Source: Acidobacteriota bacterium (GTDB lineage: Bacteria; Acidobacteriota; Terriglobia; UBA7540). Taken from it: a stretch of 7,664 nucleotides of DNA. The translations under genes were made by a program, and so were the position numbers. The notes under the pieces were generated by a model. It saw only the letters and a program-made list of their open reading frames with translations. It made no database searches and was not told the DNA's origin. Numbering within the stretch: the stretch's first letter is position 1; every line of letters begins with the position of its first letter. Of the stretch, positions 1 through 5,752 are shown one piece after another. The stretch is taken from assembly GCA_003165615.1 (NCBI GenBank), contig PLWR01000742.1, positions 129 through 7,792 on the forward strand, in the 5' to 3' direction.

Positions 1-222
1 GCCCGCCGCCTCAACTGGATCAGCATTCCCGCGCTGACCGCCCCCATGCGCGTGCAAATCAAGATTCGCCATCGCCACGACCCCGCCTGGGCTCTGCTCA
101 CACCAGCCGGACCAGACGAAGTGGCCGCCACATTCGACGAACCCCAGCGCGCTGTCACCCCCGGCCAGTCAGCTGTCTTCTATGACGGCGACGAGGTAGT
201 TGGCGGCGGATGGATTGTGTAG
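1..222 (+). CDS. mnmA: MnmA, tRNA-specific 2-thiouridylase (C-terminal fragment)
   Basis: This is the last 73 codons of a gene that begins before the window. MnmA uses ATP and a relayed persulfide sulfur to convert U34 of tRNA Lys, Glu and Gln to 2-thiouridine in the cytoplasm. The fragment is the C-terminal beta-barrel domain: it carries the 'LNW' stretch near the start, 'VQIKIRHRH', and the family's hallmark tail '[23 protein letters not shown]' (given in parts: [12 protein letters not shown] at about residues 54-65, then GGGWIV at the end). The catalytic cysteines and PP-loop lie outside the window and cannot be checked. The reading frame is open from base 1 to a TAG at 220-222. The next gene starts 58 nt downstream on the same strand, so read-through is possible. 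Confidence 0.93.
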   Translation, partial: ARRLNWISIPALTAPMRVQIKIRHRHDPAWALLTPAGPDEVAATFDEPQRAVTPGQSAVFYDGDEVVGGGWIV

Positions 223-280
223 TCATCCTGTGATCAAACTCCCGCACGAAATGGTCTAAACTCAAGCGGGGAGCGACGGA

Positions 281-1057
281 ATGAAGCCGCCGATTCGGCC
301 ATTGGCAATTCTCACTTTACTTTTTCTTGCCTGGCAAGCTTCGTCAAGCGCCCAGGCAGTCAGCTCCCAGCCGCTAAACGCCAGCGTCTCCGATTACGGC
401 ACCACCTTCATCTTCAGCCCCCCGCCCATCTGCCCCAAATGCCTGGAAACCGAACTGTGTTTTCAGTCGCTGAGCGACGGCCGCTACGTTCCTTCGGTCA
501 TAACCGTCGCGCCCTTCAAAACGCAGACGGATTTCAGCGTGCTGGTCAACCTGATTGATTCGGAATCGCCCGGCAGTGATCGAACCACGAACTTTGGCAA
601 CCGCTTCGATTTTGTCGCCCGGCAGCAAGTGCTTGCCAAGGTCGGTTTCACGCTGGTTCTGGCGCCCCGTGGGACCATCTTCACCCGCTGCGCCGACGGA
701 GGCCGAGCGGGCGCGACCGCCGCTCCGCAGTATTCCTGGGGAAGAAATCTGACTGCGGCGAATTTTACCTGGACAGGTGGAATCGGCACGTCGGCGGCAA
801 ATCCAAGCTCCGACTATGTGGGCTCATTCGATTATTTCCGCACGCTCGAGAAAAAAGGCACCGCATTCTTTCTCGGCTTTCAGCACGAAGTCACAGCCAG
901 CCTGCAAACGGCGGGAACTGAAGAGGGCATGATCATCCCCTTCCGCAACGGCCAGATAGAGATTGAGGCGGCGCAACTCGACCTCAACGTTTCGCCGCAA
1001 TGGCAATTTCAAACCCGCGCCATCGTTAATTGGGGAAAAATATTTTCGCGAAGATAG
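281..1057 (+). CDS. Secreted Cys-containing hypothetical protein, beta-rich
   Basis: I do not recognise a characterised family. The 258-residue product starts with a clear signal peptide: K2 and R6, then a hydrophobic core at 8-19, then a likely signal peptidase I site after AQA at residues 24-26. The mature part is rich in alternating polar and hydrophobic stretches (for example 'NFTWTGGIGT', 'GTAFFLGFQHEV' and 'WQFQTRAIVNWGKIF' at the end), suggesting beta strands and an outer-membrane or periplasmic beta structure. It has four cysteines in the mature region, three clustered (C51, C54, C60) and one at C137. The start is well supported: GGGGAG at 268-273 lies 7 nt before ATG. It sits 58 nt after mnmA and faces the minus-strand DUF948 gene across a gap with hairpins. 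An outer-membrane barrel or porin-like fold is inference; a soluble secreted protein is the alternative. Confidence 0.8.
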   Translation: MKPPIRPLAILTLLFLAWQASSSAQAVSSQPLNASVSDYGTTFIFSPPPICPKCLETELCFQSLSDGRYVPSVITVAPFKTQTDFSVLVNLIDSESPGSDRTTNFGNRFDFVARQQVLAKVGFTLVLAPRGTIFTRCADGGRAGATAAPQYSWGRNLTAANFTWTGGIGTSAANPSSDYVGSFDYFRTLEKKGTAFFLGFQHEVTASLQTAGTEEGMIIPFRNGQIEIEAAQLDLNVSPQWQFQTRAIVNWGKIFSRR

Positions 1058-1073
1058 TCGCGGACGGTTTGGC

Positions 1074-1115
1074 GCCGGTCTCCTGACCGGCTGTCGTGTG
1101 GGCGTCTACGCCCGC
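1074..1115. repeat. Two tandem GC-rich hairpins (possible dispersed palindromic repeat)
   Basis: The first hairpin pairs GCCGGTC (1074-1080) with GACCGGC (1085-1091) around the loop TCCT. Seven bases later GGGCG (1100-1104) pairs with CGCCC (1109-1113) around TCTA, extendable by a G-U and a G-C pair to 1098-1115. The pair begins 16 nt after the stop codon at 1057. No T-run follows either stem, so they do not look like standard intrinsic terminators. Two short palindromes in tandem outside genes resemble REP/BIME-type or other small dispersed repeats, but only one copy is visible here, so the repeat status is inference. Confidence 0.45.
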
Positions 1116-1176
1116 AAGCGCATCCGCCACTTTGACCAACATTTTTTGAAAGAAGCCGCTTCTAAAATTTGAGGTC

Positions 1177-1212
1177 CCCGCTAACAACAGTAAAGATGCT
1201 TTAATCAGCGGG
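1177..1212. terminator. Composite stem-loop between convergent genes
   Basis: CCCGCT (1177-1182) pairs with AGCGGG (1207-1212), and inside it TAAAG (1191-1195) pairs with CTTTA (1199-1203) around a 3-nt loop. It lies 8 nt beyond the stop codon of the minus-strand DUF948 gene and about 120 nt beyond the stop of the plus-strand secreted protein. The position suits a shared transcription stop, but neither strand has a T-run after the stem and the internal loop is asymmetric, so termination activity is uncertain. Confidence 0.3.
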
Positions 1213-1220
1213 TGAATCGC

Positions 1221-1769
1221 TTAAATGAACGGATCCTCGTCCATGGGATGGCGCAAGTCCCCGAGATCTTCGGGTGGCGGAGGCCGCCGAAACGCCCCAT
1301 CGGCGGAGCGCAGCGATTCAACGACTGCTTTGACCGAGGCCAAAACTCCCTTAAGCTGACGTGCGGGCTTGCCCACAGCATCGGTCAAAAAATTTGCCGC
1401 GCGGTCCACGCCATCCAGAACGCTTGACAGCATCGCATCCACCCGGCTGCTCTGTTTGCGCAGGCGTTCAAGCATATCTTTGGCTGTGGTTTCCACCTGC
1501 ACTGTTTGCTCACGCAACCCGTGCGCCATGGTCGCCACATCAAAGACCGTCGATTCCACATAAGGAGTCACGCGGGTCATAAGTTCCCGCGTGTTGTAGA
1601 TGATCGGCATCGCCGCGGAGCGAATCTCCTCGACTTGCTCCTTCAGGGAGCGGGCAGCCTTGCGTACGGAGAGAAAGATTGCCAGCAGAATAAAAGCCTG
1701 CAGCAGCACTGCCAGCGCCGTGACGGCGACTATAGCCAGCATGATTGTCTGATTGTCTAAATTCGGCAT
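1221..1769 (-). CDS. DUF948-type membrane protein (YtxG-like)
   Basis: The 182-residue protein has one strong N-terminal membrane segment at about residues 9-35, immediately followed by basic residues (R36, K37, R40), which favours an N-out, C-in orientation. The rest is a long amphipathic helical region at about 36-155 with coiled-coil character ('LKEQVEEIRSAAMPIIYNTRELM', given here only as a pointer to 42-64, then 'TTAKDMLERLRKQSSRVDAM'). It ends in a proline- and acid-rich tail, RRPPPPEDLGDLRHPMDEDP. This matches the layout of DUF948 proteins, whose function is unknown. Bacillus YtxG is one, encoded next to YtxH; here too a YtxH gene is the next upstream gene on the same strand, 198 nt away. 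No strong Shine-Dalgarno sequence precedes the ATG at 1769, only GAGA about 9 nt upstream, so the start is somewhat uncertain. Confidence 0.78.
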   Translation of the reverse strand: MPNLDNQTIMLAIVAVTALAVLLQAFILLAIFLSVRKAARSLKEQVEEIRSAAMPIIYNTRELMTRVTPYVESTVFDVATMAHGLREQTVQVETTAKDMLERLRKQSSRVDAMLSSVLDGVDRAANFLTDAVGKPARQLKGVLASVKAVVESLRSADGAFRRPPPPEDLGDLRHPMDEDPFI

Positions 1770-1807
1770 CGCAGTGTTCTCGCGCAGCTCAACTGCGTAC
1801 TCCAGGG

Positions 1808-1850
1808 AAAAAACGACGCTTGCATCGCGCCTCCATGCAGGAGGAAGCGC
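1808..1850 (-). terminator. Terminator-like hairpin with T-run, downstream of the YtxH gene
   Basis: Read on the minus strand, a short stem CGATG/CGTCG (1823-1827 with 1814-1818, one G-U pair, loop CAAG) is followed directly by six T (1808-1813). Just upstream of it a second hairpin pairs CCTCC with GGAGG (1840-1844 and 1830-1834). The stem plus T-run is the form of an intrinsic terminator for the YtxH transcript, 118 nt past its stop. It lies only about 40 nt before the DUF948 start, so it could instead partly attenuate read-through into that gene. The stem is short, hence moderate confidence. Confidence 0.4.
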
Positions 1851-1967
1851 TCAGTCCTGAACCGGCGCGCGCCGCATTCAGCCACTCGCGCGCTCAACTC
1901 AGGTACGATTAATCGGGCAACAGGATGCTGGACCGAATTGCACACCGGGGAAGACGGCTGCTCAGCT

Positions 1968-2351
1968 CTAGGCCGGCTCGTCGGTGTTCGCCCTGTAGGC
2001 CTGGCGTCCCGCGTCCACGGCCGCGCTCACGCGTGTGGTCTGGTCGGTGACGAGGTTCTTGCCCCGCTCTACAAACTCTTCCCACTGTGCACGTCCGCGA
2101 TCGACCACATCGCGTCCGCGATCCACGTACTCGCCCACCTGCTCCTTGCCCTTGTCCACCAGGACGCCTACCTGATCGGCGACCTGCTGGCCGCGGTTGC
2201 GCAGATACTCCGTGCCCTCGCGGGCGCCGCTTGCCAGACTCTCACGCGTCTCACGGCCGCTCTTGGGAGCATATAGAATCCCCACCAGAGCGCCCACGCC
2301 CAACCCAGCTAAAAACCATGCCAGGCCTACTGCCTTGTTTTCCTCTGCCAT
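1968..2351 (-). CDS. YtxH-domain protein, envelope stress type
   Basis: This 127-residue protein has the YtxH hallmark: a single glycine-rich membrane helix at about residues 8-27 running into 'LYAPKSGRETRE'. YtxH proteins are small general-stress membrane proteins of unclear biochemical role. The remainder (about 35-118) is a charged, probably fully helical tail with a recurring V-D/E-K/R-G-K/R motif at 65, 76, 83 and 94 and a related VDAGR at 112. I chose the ATG at 2351 because AGGAG lies 8 nt upstream; a TTG at 2357 in the same frame lies too close to that site. It is followed on the same strand by the DUF948 gene, recalling the ytxG-ytxH pair of Bacillus, though in the opposite order. 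A terminator-like hairpin separates the two, so they may not be one transcript. Confidence 0.88.
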   Translation of the reverse strand: MAEENKAVGLAWFLAGLGVGALVGILYAPKSGRETRESLASGAREGTEYLRNRGQQVADQVGVLVDKGKEQVGEYVDRGRDVVDRGRAQWEEFVERGKNLVTDQTTRVSAAVDAGRQAYRANTDEPA

Positions 2352-2708
2352 AACCAAGACTCCTTTCGCTCAACCTTAAAAATGCCTGAACGTATCAAAA
2401 ACTTTCCGCTGTAAAGCTACTTCACTTCGTCTGCTCAAGCCTGCCTGAAAGGCTAGCGCGCGCAAGTCCGAAGAGAATTTCCGCTGTGGCCTCTTCGCAT
2501 TGGACGCTGGCTGCGAGCCGAAGTTGCAAGGCCTTTCCGGCAAAGCCGGTAACCTGCTCCCCATCAATACAATACAGCAAATTACTCCTGCTTCATCCAG
2601 TCTTTTGCAAGCAGATAAAAGAAATTTTGACGGCAGCAGCTCCATTCCAGTCCCCAAAAGCGGCAAACATCAGGCCCCGCAAGTCCTTTCGCTTGCATCT
2701 GATCTCTG
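2352..2708. other. Intergenic region upstream of the YtxH gene
   Basis: This 357-nt stretch lies between the stop of the lipoprotein gene and the start of the YtxH gene, both on the minus strand. A 96-codon open frame on the minus strand (2376-2666) has no Shine-Dalgarno sequence that I can see, a composition unlike its neighbours and no recognisable motif, so I do not call it. A small palindrome, CCGGC-AAA-GCCGG at 2537-2549, is the only obvious structure. The region should hold the YtxH promoter, but I see no convincing -35/-10 pair. Confidence 0.5.
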
Positions 2709-3281
2709 TCAGCGCGCGGGCCACTCTTCCACCACGATGCCCAAATCGTTCAGCAACTGGATGGCGGCTTCCACGTTTTGGCGTACTTTAGGGCGGTCTT
2801 TGCGGCTGGCCAATGGCGACTCCGCAACGGCAATCACGCGGCCGTAGCGCCAGGCGCCGGGAGGCAGCGCGGCGATCGCCTCGGCCAGGTCCCCGGGGCG
2901 CAATTGCATCTCCTGGCGGCGGGCCGCTTCAGGACGCAGCATGCTTCCCTGCCCTATGCTGCTGGGGTTGGCGTCGGTCATGGTCACACGTAGATTAAGA
3001 GTGGCGGCATCCACCGACAGAAATGGATTGACCCAGGCGCCGGGCTCATGCACATCCACGTATAGGCTCTTGGTGGGCAACGGAATGCGCGCCAACTCAG
3101 ACCGTTGCTGCTCGCGCACTGTGGCCGAAGCCTGGGCGGCAACCTCAGCCTGATGCTCCGCTTTGACCGCATCCTGGGCTACCCCAACCACCGTCTGCTC
3201 TTCCTTGTGGCAAGCAATAAGGGCCACGGCCAGCAACAGGGCCATGCCTGAGAATCCACCGGCTCTTGAACGCTGAATCAC
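2709..3281 (-). CDS. Putative lipoprotein of unknown function
   Basis: The product has a typical lipoprotein signal: basic n-region (R4, R6), hydrophobic core at 13-23 and lipobox L21-I22-A23-C24, so it should be lipid-anchored at the cell envelope. After the cysteine comes a charged, Ala/Gln/Glu-rich helical stretch (to about 65). A folded domain follows at about 72-190, with 'LYVDVHEPGAWVNPFLSV' and a C-terminal part 'LPPGAWRYGRVIAVAES' ending in '...LNDLGIVVEEWPAR'. I do not recognise the family. The start is uncertain: the frame is open to an ATG at 3365, but that would place about 50 residues before the lipobox. The ATG at 3245 would leave only 10. The GTG at 3281 gives a normal signal length, though the GGAGG before it is directly adjacent rather than spaced. 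It is divergent from the OmpA-like gene. Confidence 0.72.
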   Translation of the reverse strand: MIQRSRAGGFSGMALLLAVALIACHKEEQTVVGVAQDAVKAEHQAEVAAQASATVREQQRSELARIPLPTKSLYVDVHEPGAWVNPFLSVDAATLNLRVTMTDANPSSIGQGSMLRPEAARRQEMQLRPGDLAEAIAALPPGAWRYGRVIAVAESPLASRKDRPKVRQNVEAAIQLLNDLGIVVEEWPAR

Positions 3282-3446
3282 CCTCCAAGAATAACAGGAC
3301 GGGGATAGTGGACCGGCCAGGTGGCGCAGGCTGTCGGAGACGGCCAGTGGAAAAATGGTAACCATCCCTGCCCGGCTTCTAACTGCGCGTTTGCATTTTG
3401 AGTCATTGGTACTCTATCGGGAACTTGCGCACGCCACCGGCATAGA

Positions 3447-3474
3447 TTGGAATAATTCGGTCTTAATCTATTAA
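3447..3474 (+). promoter_or_regulatory. Candidate sigma-70-type promoter for the OmpA-like gene
   Basis: TTGGAA (3447-3452) and TATTAA (3469-3474) are spaced by 16 nt in an AT-rich patch of the divergent intergenic region. Each matches its consensus at four of six positions. Transcription would begin near 3481, giving a leader of about 105 nt before the ATG at 3588. A start at the in-frame ATG 3486 would then have almost no leader, which supports the internal start. The match is only moderate. Confidence 0.3.
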
Positions 3475-3587
3475 AAAACCTGCATATGGATTCTCAAGTA
3501 GATGTATCCTTTGTTAAAGTTATCTGGTGGCAATTCCTGAACACGGGTTGGTTTTTCTGCTCGTTCAGCTTGCTTGATTTGGAGGAT

Positions 3588-5285
3588 ATGCGCGTGAAGT
3601 CTCTAGGATTAAAGACTTTGAGTTTGATGATTGCCCTGGCAATCCTTGCATCGGCGCCAGTTGTCCTGCGAGCCCAGGTCAAAGCTGTGTCGGCCGAGAA
3701 AACCGCTGCGAGCACTCTACCGTCCCAATGGGACATTTTTGTAGGTTATAGTTACCTCTCGCCGCATGGAACGGCGCAAGGCTATCCCTACCAGAACATC
3801 GTCTATGGCGGTGTGTCCAGCATTGCCCGCTATTTCAATAGGTATGTGGGCCTGCAGTTCGAGGGCGACTGGCACGATCAATCCCAGGATTGGCCCCCCA
3901 ACTCCAACAACAAAACGGACAATTCGAACGATGATTTCGCCAATGGATCGGGTGGCTTGATCCTCCGCTATCCCGCCGGCAATTTCACGCCGTGGGCCCA
4001 TGCTCTCTTCGGCGGCGAGCGGGTTGGCAGTCTCTATCAACCCGATACCTGGGGCTGGGCGGCGACAGTCGGAGGCGGACTGGACTACAGCACGCCGTGG
4101 CTGCACCATCATCTGGCTATTCGCCTGGTCCAGGCGGATTATCAGTATGCCAGCATACCTTTTGCGCCTGATTTCGGTGGCGCCAGCTCGTTCAATATTG
4201 CGCGCCTGAGCGGCGGCGTTGTCTTCCACATCGGTTCCATCGCACCGCCGGCGCAGGTATCGCTGGCATGCTCGCCCAACCCGGTTTCCGTCTACCCCGG
4301 CGACCTGGTCACGGTGACAGCAACGACGGGATCGCTCGACCCCAAACTGCACGCGGTTTATTCCTGGTCCGGAAGCGGTGTAAAGGGCAGCGATACCACG
4401 GCCACCGTGGCCACCGATTCTCTGCCCGCGGGAACCTATACGGTGAAGGGTACCGTAAAGGAAGGCAAGTCCGGCAAGGAAGGCGCAAAGCCATGGGAGA
4501 CGGCAGAATGTTCGGCCATCTTCACGGTCAAGCCCTTCGAGCCGCCAACCATCAGTTGCACACCCAACCCCGCCACCATCAAGCCGGGCGACAGCAGCAC
4601 CATTACCACAGCCGCGGTCAGCCCGCAGAACCGTCCGCTTACCTATAGCTACTCGGCTTCGTCCGGCAGCATAAGCGGCACCAGCGCCACGGCGGAGTTC
4701 AATTCTGCGGGCGCTCCGACCGGCGCAGTGGGAATCACTTGCAATGTTGCGGATGACAAAGGTGGTAACGCAACTGCGAACACCATAGTAACCATCGTGG
4801 TGCCGTATGTGGCCCCGGCTCCCCGCTCTCAGGCACTGTGCTCTCTCTCCTTCGAGAAGAACAAGCAGCAACCTGCGCGGGTGGACAACGTTGCCAAGGC
4901 CTGCCTGGACGAAGTTGCGCTCGACCTGCTGAAACAGCCGGATGCGAAGGTTGTGGTTGTGGGCGAGGCAACCGTCTTGGAGAAGACTCCGAGGAAGGGA
5001 CACAAGCATACTGTGAACCTGGCCGCCCAGCGCGCCGTCAATGCCAAGCAGTACCTGGTGACGGAGAAGGGTATTGACGCTACGCGCGTAAGCGTCGTCA
5101 CCGGCGCCACGGATAGCCAGACGGCGCAAAACTACCTGGTGCCCTCCGGAGCCGACTTCGCAACCGACGTGACTGGAACAGCCCCGGTGGATGAGACCGT
5201 GGTGAAGCCGAATGCGGTGAAAAAGCACATAAGCCCCAGGCCCGCGCACAAGAAACCCGCCGCTCCCGCCAAGCCCGCGCAGTAG
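3588..5285 (+). CDS. OmpA-like outer-membrane protein with Ig-like repeats
   Basis: From ATG 3588 the product is 565 residues. Domains in order: signal peptide (1-29, basic start, hydrophobic core 11-26); an OmpA-type beta barrel at about 47-218 with alternating aromatic strands ('WDIFVGYSYLSPHG', 'FNIARLSGGVVFHIG'); two Ig/PKD-like repeats at about 222-316 and 318-405, each opening with a CSPNP or CTPNP motif and a 'PGD' turn and each with a second cysteine; a divergent OmpA C-terminal domain at about 415-525; and a Pro/Lys/Ala tail. It likely spans the outer membrane and extends into the periplasm. The conserved Arg of the peptidoglycan-binding motif remains (NLAAQRA, R482), but the usual Asp after 'G-x-T' is replaced (GEATV), so peptidoglycan binding may be altered. 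The frame opens at 3486, but that adds 34 residues ahead of the signal peptide. GGAGG at 3581-3585 is 2 nt before ATG 3588 and 8 nt before an in-frame GTG at 3594, which may be the true start. Confidence 0.88.
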   Translation: MRVKSLGLKTLSLMIALAILASAPVVLRAQVKAVSAEKTAASTLPSQWDIFVGYSYLSPHGTAQGYPYQNIVYGGVSSIARYFNRYVGLQFEGDWHDQSQDWPPNSNNKTDNSNDDFANGSGGLILRYPAGNFTPWAHALFGGERVGSLYQPDTWGWAATVGGGLDYSTPWLHHHLAIRLVQADYQYASIPFAPDFGGASSFNIARLSGGVVFHIGSIAPPAQVSLACSPNPVSVYPGDLVTVTATTGSLDPKLHAVYSWSGSGVKGSDTTATVATDSLPAGTYTVKGTVKEGKSGKEGAKPWETAECSAIFTVKPFEPPTISCTPNPATIKPGDSSTITTAAVSPQNRPLTYSYSASSGSISGTSATAEFNSAGAPTGAVGITCNVADDKGGNATANTIVTIVVPYVAPAPRSQALCSLSFEKNKQQPARVDNVAKACLDEVALDLLKQPDAKVVVVGEATVLEKTPRKGHKHTVNLAAQRAVNAKQYLVTEKGIDATRVSVVTGATDSQTAQNYLVPSGADFATDVTGTAPVDETVVKPNAVKKHISPRPAHKKPAAPAKPAQ

Positions 5286-5322
5286 CCTCCCCGGCCTGCG
5301 CAGGCGGCAATCTTCACTTTGT

Positions 5323-5351
5323 CAAGCCTTCCGGCAATCCCGGAAGGCTTG
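5323..5351 (+). terminator. 12-bp perfect stem-loop after the OmpA-like gene
   Basis: CAAGCCTTCCGG (5323-5334) pairs perfectly with CCGGAAGGCTTG (5340-5351) around the loop CAATC, 37 nt after the stop codon. Such a strong stem at this position probably ends or stabilises the OmpA-like mRNA. No T-run follows on either strand, so it is not a textbook intrinsic terminator. Confidence 0.55.
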
Positions 5352-5415
5352 GCGATGCGCGGCTCGAAGAGTTTTCCTGTAAACCTTCTAACCTGACCGG
5401 CATATTGGCTCTATT

Positions 5416-5636
5416 CATGCAGATGCTGAGCAGTTTCGTGCGACCGTCGTCGGCGTCGATTCCACCAGGGACAGGTTCTACTTATTGGCTGCCGTGAGCG
5501 GTAAGAATCTCCTCTATGGAATCACAGACGATTCGGCGCATCCGTATCTGCGATTATCGTGTGGTCTACATGATCGATGAGAAAATTATAGAAAATGGAA
5601 GTGACGCGCATTGCACACCGGAGAAATACATATTGA
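5416..5636 (+). pseudogene. Decayed RelE/ParE-family toxin gene
   Basis: Three segments in different frames reconstruct the second half of a RelE/ParE-type mRNA interferase or gyrase toxin. One frame gives 'RDRFYLLAAVSGKNLLYGI' up to 5523, resembling the family's 'DPRP-G...L-G...LYRI'. A second frame (5531-5592) gives 'IRRIRICDYRVVYMIDEKII', closely matching the core 'RIRVGDYRVVYEIDD'. After a run of A (5592-5595) the frame shifts by one and reads 'MEVTRIAHRRNTY' then TGA at 5634-5636, matching the usual C-terminus 'V-x-R-V/I-x-H-R-R-x-x-Y'. At least two frameshifts and some extra bases between 5518 and 5534 make it non-functional. The 5' boundary is approximate. No antitoxin gene is visible upstream or downstream. 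The best open piece (ATG 5516 to TAA 5665, 49 codons) is only a fragment and probably not made. Confidence 0.6.
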
Positions 5637-5669
5637 TAGGAGTTTTTGAGGAACCGAAAACATAACCTG

Positions 5670-5699
5670 TTGACTTCCCGATGAACCCAACAGTAGACT
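5670..5699 (+). promoter_or_regulatory. Candidate promoter for the oxygenase/isomerase operon
   Basis: TTGACT (5670-5675) and TAGACT (5694-5699) are spaced by 18 nt. The first differs from the -35 consensus at one position, the second from the -10 at two. Transcription would start near 5706, leaving about 47 nt to the ATG at 5753, which agrees with the start chosen for that gene. Confidence 0.35.
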
Positions 5700-5742
5700 C
5701 TGCCTACGAACGTTCGAAAGCGCACCCTCCGCAACAGAGCTT

Positions 5743-5747
5743 GGAGG
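5743..5747 (+). promoter_or_regulatory. Ribosome binding site that fixes the oxygenase start
   Basis: GGAGG sits 5 nt before the ATG at 5753. It favours this start over the upstream in-frame ATG at 5681, which has no comparable site and would lie inside or before the candidate promoter. Confidence 0.7.
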
Positions 5748-5752
5748 TCCAC

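Noticed and set aside
1757..1945. A 62-codon minus-strand frame between the YtxH and DUF948 genes
   Set aside because: It overlaps the start of the DUF948 gene and the terminator-like structure, and shows no family features.
1937..1948. A 12-base match (ATTGCACACCGG) to the 3' end of the toxin relic at 5610-5621
   Set aside because: Considered as a second toxin relic because one frame reads 'DRIAHRGRRL', but the frame is closed just upstream and no other part of the family is visible, so chance is likelier.
2537..2549. Small palindrome CCGGC-AAA-GCCGG
   Set aside because: The 5-bp stem is short, has no T-run and lies 160 nt past the lipoprotein stop, so no function can be assigned.
2376..2666. 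A 96-codon minus-strand frame between the lipoprotein and YtxH genes
   Set aside because: No Shine-Dalgarno sequence, no recognisable motif and a non-coding-like composition; it overlaps the region expected to hold the YtxH promoter.
3486..3587. An N-terminal extension of the OmpA-like protein from ATG 3486
   Set aside because: It would place 34 extra residues before a normal signal peptide, has no ribosome site, and would leave almost no leader after the candidate promoter.
3717..5249. A 510-codon open frame on the minus strand opposite the OmpA-like gene
   Set aside because: It is antisense to a well-supported gene, rich in Arg and Gly with no domain, and arises from the GC-rich codon use of the real gene.
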